13,245 nt of DNA. It comes from CAZAIO01 sp964485235. Its GTDB lineage: Bacteria; Chloroflexota; Dehalococcoidia; GIF9; UBA5629. The notes below the pieces were generated by a model, which did not search any database, was not told the origin of the DNA, and worked only from the letters and a program-made list of their open reading frames with translations. Below are positions 8,301 through 13,232 of the stretch, piece by piece (the first letter of the stretch is position 1; every line of letters starts with the position of its first letter). The translations under genes were made by a program, and so were the position numbers. The stretch spans positions 1-13,245 of the forward strand of contig CAZAIO010000072.1 in the NCBI GenBank assembly GCA_964485235.1, read 5' to 3'.

Positions 8301-8814
8301 CATGAGGCGCTATTACATGGAGAGAAACATAGCAGAGCGCACCCACTCCCATCGTATTCGGCGAGCCGAAAGGGAAGAGGACATTTGAAGCCGACGATAC
8401 CATTACACCTCTGGGCTGAAACATGTTACAGAGGGACAGTTCCTGAGCGCCGCGCCCGGTATATACGGCAACCGCCTCGGCACCTGACTCCGCCTTTATC
8501 GTATTGAAATTGCGGACGATGTGATCATACGCTTTGTCCCATGAAATACGTTCAAATTCATAGGTGCCCTTGGGGCCTGTCCGCTTCATTGGATATCTGA
8601 GACGGTGTTCCGAGTAAACGATCTCCGGTGCATGCCGCCCGCGGCGGCATATGATACCCAGTGAATGGCTTTTATCCGGACGGATATCCAGCAACCTGCC
8701 GTCCCCCAGCGCCACCTCTACCCAGCAACCGGCGGGACAGATACCGCAGATGGCTTTCCGCCATTCGGATATATCCGTCTTTTTACTGCCGTGAGGCGTT
8801 TTCGTAGTATGCAT
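5380..8814 (-). CDS. Molybdopterin oxidoreductase fused to a NifS/IscS-type cysteine desulfurase
   Basis: One 1144-residue frame holding two complete enzymes. Residues 1-748 are a DMSO-reductase-family molybdoenzyme. A [4Fe-4S] site is formed by Cys23, Cys26, Cys30 and Cys56; Cys161 (GALCYVS) is the likely Mo ligand; WGTNPATD (194-201) and PRNTEA (225-230) are cofactor-binding motifs; a MopB C-terminal barrel ends with FPVYKVLLCDVV. It most resembles thiosulfate/polysulfide-reductase or formate-dehydrogenase-like proteins. There is no twin-arginine signal, so it should be cytoplasmic. Residues 749-1144 (396 aa, normal length for IscS/NifS) are a PLP cysteine desulfurase: YLDNNATTP, stacking His859, Asp935 and Gln938, PLP-binding Lys961 (SISGHKFH) and catalytic Cys1083 (SSGSACKSGSPEPTHVL). 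The acidic linker (VLEEKESEDD) is short. The desulfurase may sulfurate the Mo cofactor or supply sulfur to the reaction; this is inference. The start at 8814 has a GAGGAG Shine-Dalgarno. It is first in an operon with the dehydratase-family gene. Confidence 0.9.
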   Translation of the reverse strand: MHTTKTPHGSKKTDISEWRKAICGICPAGCWVEVALGDGRLLDIRPDKSHSLGIICRRGRHAPEIVYSEHRLRYPMKRTGPKGTYEFERISWDKAYDHIVRNFNTIKAESGAEAVAVYTGRGAQELSLCNMFQPRGVMVSSASNVLFPFGSPNTMGVGALCYVSLHVIAPHVTLGRIQTNMFTDIENAGMVVMWGTNPATDSPPSDMRRIEVAARRGADIVSIDPRNTEAAIRTGAQWISVRPGTDGALALSMIRVIIEEELYDGDFVENWCHGFEELARYVQHFRPEVVETITGIPAETIRSLARRIAGANGASLLMFTGLEYSNTGVQSARAILTLFALAGQLDVPGGIGLTMLDSEFPIDRSCNIDNPAIHRAIGRDKFPVYSNYRGESHAIELVNSVLKGEPYRIRGLLIQGASILTSWPQTQIWRETLSNLDFLVCIDRQLTADSAYADIVLPATTMFENLSYMVYGPIFRLRERAIEPLDEARNDALIMTELASRLGYGHLFPQTEEDIVRAALTGSGYTLEDVRNAGGWVRIPTPMMEYRKWQKGGLRSDGKPGFDTPTGKFEIWSTIFEEYGYEPLPKYIEPKEGPVGSPHLAENFPLVFNSGARPQTDFRSQHHGVAGLVKDYPEPTVDINIHDAKARGINNGDLVQVKTLRGAVPFRARVSEKIMRGAVECIMGGGTPVGPKAWREWNVNELTDINNYDEISGFPVYKVLLCDVVKMENGDTAVVPPAVLEEKESEDDMAAAQHIIHKPERRIYLDNNATTPVAGEVREAMLPFLQEEYGNPSSIHRYGRDAHGAVEKARRQVAGLLNTQPGRIIFTGGGSEANNLAIKGVVFSKPGTGGHIITTRVEHPAVLNTCRFLEKYGYSITCLDVDGDGLLDPGDLKKAIKKDTKLVSIMMANNETGTILPIKELCTIARERGVLFHTDAVQAAGKVQIDVQDLGVDMLSISGHKFHAPKGVGALYVRKGVALEPVIHGGGQENGMRAGTENVPEIAGLGKAAELALYSLPDAEKIRLLRDRLEEGIRTLVPGARLNGHREQRLPNTLNVTLPGFRGESIVITMDQHGIALSSGSACKSGSPEPTHVLIAMGRTVEEAHCALRISLSRYTTEKDIEDTLLALGNVLEEKNMVRMMPCK
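6568..6588 (-). promoter_or_regulatory. Internal ribosome binding site and ATG at the start of the desulfurase half
   Basis: Inside the fusion frame, AAGGAG (6583-6588) precedes an in-frame ATG (6568-6570, codon 749) by 12 nt, exactly at the domain border. A free 396-aa desulfurase could be made from it besides the fusion. The spacing is longer than ideal, so this is a possibility rather than a demonstrated start. Confidence 0.4.
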
Positions 8815-8884
8815 TCCACTCCTCAGTACAGGACATTAAGTCTGTGGATAAAATATACGCATATTAACAACAGCGTATAATAAG

Positions 8885-8914
8885 AAAATAAAACACAAAT
8901 CTATACAAAGTCAA
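8885..8914 (-). promoter_or_regulatory. Candidate promoter for the oxidoreductase-desulfurase operon
   Basis: On the minus strand TTGACT (8909-8914) is followed after 18 nt by TATTTT (8885-8890), roughly 70 nt upstream of the coding start. Good -35, weaker -10, in an A/T-rich divergent promoter region. Confidence 0.4.
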
Positions 8915-8974
8915 CAATACGTAAGGCACGATCACTGTCATGAGAAATATACTACTCTATTCAGGATATGTGTA

Positions 8975-9003
8975 TTGACCATTTCCTGTTCCTGAAATAC
9001 ACT
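8975..9003 (+). promoter_or_regulatory. Candidate promoter for the 47-aa small gene
   Basis: TTGACC (8975-8980), a 17-nt spacer and TACACT (8998-9003) give a plausible sigma-70 promoter. The start of transcription would be near 9010, leaving a leader of about 56 nt. The spacer itself holds an inverted repeat ATTTC-N8-GAAAT (8981-8998). Confidence 0.45.
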
Positions 9004-9021
9004 TTAACATAACGGAGCTGC

Positions 9022-9035
9022 TATTTCACGAAATA
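9022..9035. repeat. Perfect palindrome TATTTC-AC-GAAATA just after the presumed transcription start
   Basis: TATTTC (9022-9027) and GAAATA (9030-9035) form a 6-bp inverted repeat with a 2-nt centre. The same half-sites, ATTTC and GAAAT, recur with an 8-nt gap at 8981-8998 between the -35 and -10. Two copies flanking a -10 suggest a repressor operator, but A/T-rich chance repeats are possible. Confidence 0.35.
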
Positions 9036-9065
9036 AGTTCTCTCCACTATTAAGGAGATAAAAAT

Positions 9066-9209
9066 ATGCCGAACATAAGAGATTATTTCACAAACATGTC
9101 CGTTGCGATGCCTTTACACCGGAAATTATTCCTCGTCTTCCGCAACAACATGATTAAAATTATAAAAAGGCAGCGCTGCTGCGGGCACCCCGGAGAACCG
9201 GGGTGTTGA
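9066..9209 (+). CDS. Small basic protein (47 aa) ending in CCGHPGEPGC
   Basis: A short ORF starting MPNIRDYFTNMSVAMPL with a basic, hydrophobic middle (LFLVFRNNMIKIIKRQR, residues 21-37) and a C-terminal cysteine motif CCGHPGEPGC (38-47). It has an excellent Shine-Dalgarno, AAGGAG at 9052-9057, 8 nt before the ATG, and a plausible promoter upstream. Three cysteines plus a histidine at the very end could bind a metal or anchor the peptide by disulfide or thioether links; this is inference. I recall similar short proteins with CCG-x-x-G-x-PGC tails in Dehalococcoidia-like genomes but cannot verify it here. It is transcribed divergently from the oxidoreductase-desulfurase operon and converges with the DUF3467-like gene. 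Function unknown. The last codons also form a strong RNA hairpin. Confidence 0.7.
   Translation: MPNIRDYFTNMSVAMPLHRKLFLVFRNNMIKIIKRQRCCGHPGEPGC
9186..9205 (+). other. Perfect 8-bp GC hairpin over the last codons of the small gene
   Basis: CACCCCGG (9186-9193) pairs with CCGGGGTG (9198-9205) across an AGAA loop. It ends just before the TGA stop (9207-9209). No T-run follows, so it is not a standard intrinsic terminator; it may stabilise the 3' end or aid termination. Confidence 0.6.
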
Positions 9210-9223
9210 GAAGCATCACACAG

Positions 9224-9242
9224 TCATTCCGGTTCGGAATGA
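9224..9242 (+). other. Second hairpin downstream of the small gene
   Basis: TCATTCCG (9224-9231) pairs perfectly with CGGAATGA (9235-9242) over a 3-nt loop GTT. It lies 14 nt after the stop codon of the small gene and lacks a T-run on either strand. It may be a 3'-end structure of the small mRNA. Confidence 0.5.
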
Positions 9243-9270
9243 GAAAAGAACGTCACCGGGGGCATAAATG

Positions 9271-9304
9271 AAAAGGGCTGCGTTATTCACGGGTTATTGA
9301 GCCC
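9271..9304 (-). terminator. Weak intrinsic terminator overlapping the DUF3467-like stop codon
   Basis: Read on the minus strand, GGGCT (9304-9300) pairs with AGCCC (9279-9275) around a 20-nt loop and is followed by TTTT (9274-9271). The stem is short and includes sequence around the stop codon, so the call is tentative. Confidence 0.35.
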
Positions 9305-9590
9305 AGAAAGAGCTCCAGTCTTCCGGTGCAATCCCCATACCGGAGAGCAGCTTCACCGGTACCTGATAGGAAACACCGAGTTCCGCTTCCATTTTCTTCA
9401 CATGCCTGTTGATCACCATGGATATCATTTTAAGATGCTCGATGCTCATGCGTATCGTAGCGACCTGTTCCGGCGGTTTAGGGGACGTTTGTTCCGGATG
9501 GGCTGAACTGAGAGAGAAAGTCAGACTTGCCCCATAAGGCCCTACCGATACGAGAAAGTGGTCACTATAAACATCAACCGGTTCCGACAA
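9294..9590 (-). CDS. DUF3467-like small protein
   Basis: A 98-aa soluble protein. The layout fits the DUF3467 family: an N-terminal beta region (YSDHFLVSVGPYGASLTFSL, about 8-27), a Pro-rich connector (EQTSPKPPEQ), then a strand and helix (ATIRMSIEHLKMISMVINRH, 44-63) typical of the family's R-x-x-x-S-x-x-H-x-K signature. The family's function is not known. The ATG at 9590 has a strong GGAGGT Shine-Dalgarno 6 nt upstream and a good promoter further up, so the gene is expressed alone. It is divergent from the alpha/beta hydrolase gene and converges on the 47-aa gene. The C-terminus (GIAPEDWSSFWAQ) is not part of a motif I recognise. Confidence 0.7.
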   Translation of the reverse strand: MSEPVDVYSDHFLVSVGPYGASLTFSLSSAHPEQTSPKPPEQVATIRMSIEHLKMISMVINRHVKKMEAELGVSYQVPVKLLSGMGIAPEDWSSFWAQ

Positions 9591-9626
9591 TGTTATTACC
9601 TCCGACAGTACTTTAATTCACAGGAC

Positions 9627-9655
9627 AGTATACAAAGCCTGCTACCAAACAGCAA
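9627..9655 (-). promoter_or_regulatory. Promoter for the DUF3467-like gene
   Basis: On the minus strand TTGCTG (9650-9655), a 17-nt spacer and TATACT (9627-9632), about 37 nt before the ATG. The -10 is close to consensus. GACAGTA occurs twice, 20 nt apart, around the start site (9604-9610 and 9624-9630). Confidence 0.5.
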
Positions 9656-9805
9656 ACAATTCCATCGCTATATCAATACAGAAGAACATTGTAAATAAAA
9701 TGTCCGGATATCAACCACAAATGTTACATATGCATTTCAACCCGCAGATCTTATATGAACTGATTTTGTTATATTTCGTTTTATACGACAGCGCATATAA
9801 ATTAT

Positions 9806-9833
9806 TTGAAAAAATAGCGTATAGATATACAAT
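9806..9833 (+). promoter_or_regulatory. Candidate promoter for the alpha/beta hydrolase
   Basis: TTGAAA (9806-9811), 16-nt spacer, TACAAT (9828-9833). Transcription would begin close to the Shine-Dalgarno at 9841, an unusually short leader, so another start further upstream in this A/T-rich region is possible. Confidence 0.35.
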
Positions 9834-9853
9834 AAATTCAGGAGACCTGTTTT

Positions 9854-10642
9854 ATGCCATTGAAAAAGATTAACGGTATCGATATGTTCTATGATGAAAC
9901 CGGAACGGGCGAGCCTTTGCTCTTCATTCACGGGATCGGTTCCAGCGCACGGGACTGGGAGCTCCAGGTACCTGTTTTTTCCGACAGGTACCGGGTGATC
10001 ACGATAGACCTGCGCGGTCACGGACAAACGGACAAGCCGAAAACAAAGTACAGCATCAAGCAGTTCGCCGACGATACAATGCAGTTGCTCGAATCACTGG
10101 ATGCGTTGCCCGTACATATCGTGGGGCTTTCCCTTGGCGGTATGGTCGCCTTTCAGATGGTAGTAGACCATCCGGATATGGTTAAAAGCCTTACCATCGT
10201 AAATAGTTGCCCGGAAATGATAATTCACAAATTCAATGAATGGATCGAATTCTGGCGCCGGATTGTTACAATACGACTGGTGGGAATGCAGCGTCTGGCA
10301 AAATTTCTATGCAGGCGTCTTTTCCCCGAACCGCACCAGGAAGAAGTGCGCTGCGAAGCCATCAGGAGACTTACTGCAAACGATAAACGGGCGTATATAA
10401 GTACACTGCGCGCGATATCGGGCTGGAGCGTGATCGACCGCATAGAACGTATTACCTGTCCCACGCTTTTACTAAGCGGCGAGCTGGACTTTTTGCCTAT
10501 GCCCACGAAGCAGACGTGCGTATCAAAGATAGCGCAGTCCGAATTGATGATAATAGATAATTCCCGTCATATGACGCCGGTAGACCAGCCGGAGAAATTC
10601 AATAAGGCGCTTGCAGAATTCCTCCTGAAACAAGAACAATAG
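9854..10642 (+). CDS. Alpha/beta-fold hydrolase
   Basis: A 262-aa cytoplasmic alpha/beta hydrolase of the 3-oxoadipate enol-lactonase/BioH-like size class. The catalytic triad is readable: nucleophile Ser93 in GLSLGG (91-96), acid Asp212 in SGELDFLP (208-215) and His239 in SRHMTP (237-242). The oxyanion-hole motif is HGIGSSARDWE (26-36), and DLRGHGQTDKP (52-62) is the usual second-strand block. A helical cap lies at about 125-190. There is no signal peptide. The ATG follows CAGGAGA with 9-nt spacing. The gene stands alone between the divergent DUF3467-like gene and the lipoprotein gene, 173 nt upstream of the latter. Substrate, ester or lactone, cannot be inferred. Confidence 0.88.
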   Translation: MPLKKINGIDMFYDETGTGEPLLFIHGIGSSARDWELQVPVFSDRYRVITIDLRGHGQTDKPKTKYSIKQFADDTMQLLESLDALPVHIVGLSLGGMVAFQMVVDHPDMVKSLTIVNSCPEMIIHKFNEWIEFWRRIVTIRLVGMQRLAKFLCRRLFPEPHQEEVRCEAIRRLTANDKRAYISTLRAISGWSVIDRIERITCPTLLLSGELDFLPMPTKQTCVSKIAQSELMIIDNSRHMTPVDQPEKFNKALAEFLLKQEQ

Positions 10643-10815
10643 CAAGCTGGTAAACTCCTATGCAAAGTGCCTTGATCGAAGCTGCATTCAAATAGTGAAT
10701 ATTGCCGGCCACATAAGATCCAAAAACTAAATTAACATTTTTATCGTTTATTATATATGGTTAAATCAATGCCAATCGATAAAAAACATGGCATAATACA
10801 AGGAGAATTAATCTG

Positions 10816-11790
10816 ATGATCAAATTATCACTGAATAAAGCCGCCGGTATTGTACTGGCATTGCTGATATATACTGCGGGGTTATCCGGTTGCGTTACCG
10901 GCGGCACCGGCTCTTCCACACCGGACTTGCCGGCGGGTTTCACGACAATAGCAGTTCCCGATGTCGATCTTTCCGGATATATTTATCTGAATCAGGGAAG
11001 CCCGTTAAATATTTCAACGGACGTTTTACCGGAAGAAATCGACCTGACAGATGAAACCGTCGGCATAGAAGCGGCACAGCTATGGCTGGGTCCCGACGTC
11101 AATTCTGTCGGCGGCACAGTCACTTTTTCAACAGCATCCAGCGTTCAGGATATAAATGAACTTATCGATTTGTACGGTATATCGATATGGACAATGACCG
11201 GCGGCAAATCTTTATATGCGGTTAATGACGACTCGGGCCAGTGGACCGACTCATTGAAGAACGCGCTTAAAAACGGACTGTTAATAGACCCGGCAAGCAA
11301 ATATACGAATGCTGCAAAAGACTTTTTATATTTCCCGTCCAATCCCCCGTCCGAGCCGTTCGCAGCCGGTTCAATCGATCTCAACAGCAGTATTTTCGAA
11401 TCTGCTTCCAGCAGCCTTAATGTTTCATTGACAGATTATCTGTCCGGCCTGCAATCGGCTAAAATCGATCGGATAAATTTTGTGGCATACAGCACACAAC
11501 CTGTCAACATTTCATCGGACACGCTTACAATGGAGTACTTTAGTTCGCTGAACCTCAGCGTTCTCGCCGTGGGACACTCAAGCTATCCCGATGTTGCATT
11601 ATCGGTATACTTTGATAAAGCAATGAGCGACGCAGGCCTGACAAAATATACTACCGATAATGTAGATATATACAAATATCCGCTGGACGAGGCGACGGTA
11701 CTTGTTACACATAAAGGAAGCGTTATCTATGCCGCCGTATCACAAACCGAAAATGCGGCAGAGCAATTGTTGCTCAGTTGTTTCAATTAA
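10816..11790 (+). CDS. Secreted lipoprotein of unknown function
   Basis: A 324-aa protein with a type II signal peptide: MIKLSLNK n-region, hydrophobic core (about 9-22) and lipobox LSGC with lipidated Cys26. The mature part starts with a flexible VTGGTGSSTP stretch. It is then Ser/Asn/Asp/Thr-rich and beta-prone, with few charged clusters and a second cysteine only near the end (LLLSCFN). It should sit on the outer face of the cytoplasmic membrane. No catalytic motif or known domain is recognised. The ATG follows AAGGAG with about 10-nt spacing. An inverted repeat ATGCCA/TGGCAT (10769-10774 and 10789-10794) lies shortly upstream. The gene is monocistronic and ends at a bidirectional terminator. 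A sensor, binding or structural role is possible but unproven. Confidence 0.8.
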   Translation: MIKLSLNKAAGIVLALLIYTAGLSGCVTGGTGSSTPDLPAGFTTIAVPDVDLSGYIYLNQGSPLNISTDVLPEEIDLTDETVGIEAAQLWLGPDVNSVGGTVTFSTASSVQDINELIDLYGISIWTMTGGKSLYAVNDDSGQWTDSLKNALKNGLLIDPASKYTNAAKDFLYFPSNPPSEPFAAGSIDLNSSIFESASSSLNVSLTDYLSGLQSAKIDRINFVAYSTQPVNISSDTLTMEYFSSLNLSVLAVGHSSYPDVALSVYFDKAMSDAGLTKYTTDNVDIYKYPLDEATVLVTHKGSVIYAAVSQTENAAEQLLLSCFN

Positions 11791-11798
11791 TATTAAAA

Positions 11799-11834
11799 AA
11801 AGACCTGCCGGAGTCGTACCTCTGGCAGGTCTTT
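11799..11834. terminator. Bidirectional intrinsic terminator between the lipoprotein and hsp20 genes
   Basis: AAAGACCTGCC (11799-11809) pairs perfectly with GGCAGGTCTTT (11824-11834), an 11-bp stem. T-rich sequence follows on the plus strand (TTTTATA), and an A-run at 11795-11801 serves the minus strand. It serves both convergent genes. Confidence 0.85.
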
Positions 11835-11852
11835 TATACGGTTACATACATA

Positions 11853-12320
11853 CTATTTCTCTTTTTTCGCTTCTATCGCTTTAGCCCCTCCTCCGACATT
11901 TATTTTTATCTGCTTCTTCTTTTTCTCCTCGGCCTTGGGAAGAGAGATGGTCAGTACACCATCTTCATAATGCGATGTCACTTTACCGGCATCTACCGTA
12001 TCGGGGAGACGGAGTGCCCTGTAAAATGAGCCGATTTGACGCTCTCTGACGAGGTAGATAGATCCTTCTTCTTCATATTCGGCCTTCCTTTCGGCTCGTA
12101 TTGTAAGGATATTGTCCTCGATTGCTACATCGATATCATCCGGTTTTACTCCCGGCACCGACGCTTTCACTACAATTTCATCAGGCCTCTGAACGACATC
12201 AAGCGAGATATTCCAGTCCTCAGTTCCTGCAGCTGAGCCTCCGAAACCCCTCCACAGACGGTTCATAGTGTCTTCCATTTGTCTCAGATCACGAAACGGG
12301 TCCCATCTTTGTAGTACCAT
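11853..12320 (-). CDS. Hsp20/alpha-crystallin small heat-shock protein
   Basis: A 155-aa ATP-independent chaperone that holds unfolding proteins. The N-terminal arm is MVLQRWDPFRDLRQMEDTMN. The alpha-crystallin domain spans about 40-130, with the conserved ASVPGVKPDDIDV (53-65), the LTIRAER strand (72-78) and the signature GVLTISLPK (121-129). A C-terminal I-x-I anchor (IKI, 138-140) is present, followed by a Lys-rich tail. Length is normal for bacterial Hsp20. The ATG has AAAGGAG 7 nt upstream. A MerR-type regulator is encoded 242 nt upstream on the same strand but is separated by a terminator, suggesting hsp20 has its own promoter. No HspR HAIR or CIRCE site was seen in the leader. Confidence 0.93.
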   Translation of the reverse strand: MVLQRWDPFRDLRQMEDTMNRLWRGFGGSAAGTEDWNISLDVVQRPDEIVVKASVPGVKPDDIDVAIEDNILTIRAERKAEYEEEGSIYLVRERQIGSFYRALRLPDTVDAGKVTSHYEDGVLTISLPKAEEKKKKQIKINVGGGAKAIEAKKEK

Positions 12321-12435
12321 TGATTTATCTCCTTTTATAGTTATTATTTTTGATTGTTTTAATCATATTCTGTTAATAGCAATCTTCAGGAACATTAGAT
12401 AATCAGAGCATAAGACCACCTCCTTCCCTTTTCAT

Positions 12436-12470
12436 AAAAAATGCGGACCCACACATCTGTGAGCCCGCAT
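12436..12470 (-). terminator. Intrinsic terminator after the MerR-family gene
   Basis: On the minus strand ATGCGGGCTCACA (12470-12458) pairs with TGTGGGTCCGCAT (12453-12441) with two mismatches over a 4-nt loop, followed by a six-T run (12441-12436). It ends the regulator transcript ahead of hsp20. Confidence 0.75.
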
Positions 12471-12562
12471 GTATAGCTTTGCGTAAAGCAACTTTTATAA
12501 GACCCGGCATAGCCGGCACGGGCGTCACAAAAGCCACTCGATTTACTCAGCCGTCTATTATT

Positions 12563-12832
12563 TTAAATTCGTTCTCCTCTCCTGATAGCAAAAATTGCTT
12601 TTATACCTTCCAGGTTGATCCCTTCATCTTCAAGTACAGCAACCTGTTTAATCATTTCAATATCACTTTCCGAGAAAAGCCTCTGGTTCCCATTTGTTCT
12701 CTCCGGTGCAAGCAACCCGCCAGCCTCATATCTCCGTATCCTGTGAGACTCGATACCCGTCAGTTTTACAGTGATAGCCATAGTAAAATTACTGACATAC
12801 TGTGCTACACGCTTTTCCTTCCTCGATCTCAT
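12563..12832 (-). CDS. MerR-family regulator, HspR/GlnR-like
   Basis: An 89-aa winged-helix DNA-binding protein. The HTH covers about 17-35 (FTMAITVKLTGIESHRIRRY). The wing and second helix follow with RRYEAGGLLAPERTNGNQRL (33-52) and FSESDIEMI (53-61); the EDEGINLEGIKAIF stretch (68-81) is typical of the HspR and GlnR branches. There is no long effector-binding C-terminal domain, as expected for those branches. Lying directly upstream of hsp20 on the same strand, it is most likely a heat-shock regulator, though the operator has not been found. The ATG at 12832 has only a weak, close AAAGAG; AAGGAA lies about 15 nt upstream. No alternative in-frame start with a better site was found. A consensus-like promoter precedes it. 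Confidence 0.82.
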   Translation of the reverse strand: MRSRKEKRVAQYVSNFTMAITVKLTGIESHRIRRYEAGGLLAPERTNGNQRLFSESDIEMIKQVAVLEDEGINLEGIKAIFAIRRGERI

Positions 12833-12879
12833 CTCTTTATATGGAATTTCCTTATATTCTGATTAACTTTATTATAATA

Positions 12880-12908
12880 TATATTAACATATCTAATTAT
12901 TTTGTCAA
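12880..12908 (-). promoter_or_regulatory. Promoter for the MerR-family gene
   Basis: On the minus strand a perfect TTGACA (12903-12908) is followed after 17 nt by AATATA (12880-12885). The surrounding sequence is extremely A/T-rich, with repeated GTTAAT and TATA palindromes that could be autoregulatory binding sites. Confidence 0.55.
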
Positions 12909-12995
12909 GTATTTTAACGTGTTATTTAGCAATATTAATGAAGTGATAATTTTCCGGTCTTAAATTTGTATATATTTTAGAAAGGTTTCAGTCGT

Positions 12996-13232
12996 TTACG
13001 GCTCAGTGCCTGTTTTATTTTTGATTATGCCGGTTACTTCGCCCGGCTCGGGAAACCTGTCTGTTCGATGTTTGGAGAACATCGTTTCTTCATCGACAAT
13101 GACATCGAAAACGCCCCTGTCTCCCGGGACAAGATGAGCATCAACGCCAAATTCCTTGCGTAACTCGTCCGCCAGACCGACGGCATGAGGTTTGTAATTT
13201 CAAACGGTGCAGTAGTAGATGTCGACTTTCAC
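12996..13232 (-). CDS. SelW/Rdx-family selenoprotein with in-frame TGA as selenocysteine (CxxU)
   Basis: A 78-residue thioredoxin-like Rdx (SelW/SelT/SelH) protein that standard ORF calling misses because codon 11 is TGA (13200-13202). Translation from GTG at 13232 gives (V/M)KVDIYYCTVU, then NYKPHAVGLADELRKEFGVD, continuing to VPGDRGVFDVIVD and MFSKHRTDRFPEPGEV, ending with TAA at 12996-12998. The family signature is all there: beta strand, C-x-x-U redox motif (Cys8, Sec11), the Y-x-P-x-A helix, the G-x-F-D/E-V hairpin, and the FSK-x-x-x-x-RFP motif. A GGAGGTT Shine-Dalgarno (13239-13245) lies 7-8 nt upstream. A SECIS-like hairpin follows the TGA. It would act as a cytoplasmic selenol/thiol redox protein. 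The same genome should carry selA, selB, selC and selD. The gene is upstream of and co-directional with the MerR and hsp20 genes. Confidence 0.88.
13166..13202 (-). promoter_or_regulatory. Bacterial SECIS-like element of the SelW-family gene
   Basis: The apical loop begins 21 nt after the UGA. CGTC (13182-13179) can pair with GACG (13169-13166) around GGTCTGGCG, or GCC (13184-13182) with GGC (13173-13171) around GTCGGTCT. Both put a G at the first loop position and include GGTCT, the loop sequence known from E. coli fdhF. The distance fits known bacterial SECIS elements. Confidence 0.6.

Noticed and set aside
9268..9300. A 10-codon ORF after the second hairpin
   Set aside because: Too short, no ribosome binding site, and it overlaps the probable terminator of the DUF3467-like gene.
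12321..12435. Search for HspR HAIR (CTTGAGT-N7-ACTCAAG) or CIRCE operators and a ROSE-type thermometer in the hsp20 leader
   Set aside because: No HAIR or CIRCE match is visible. A TTGCT stretch and a TATGAT exist, but without convincing pairing to the Shine-Dalgarno or a -35 at proper spacing.
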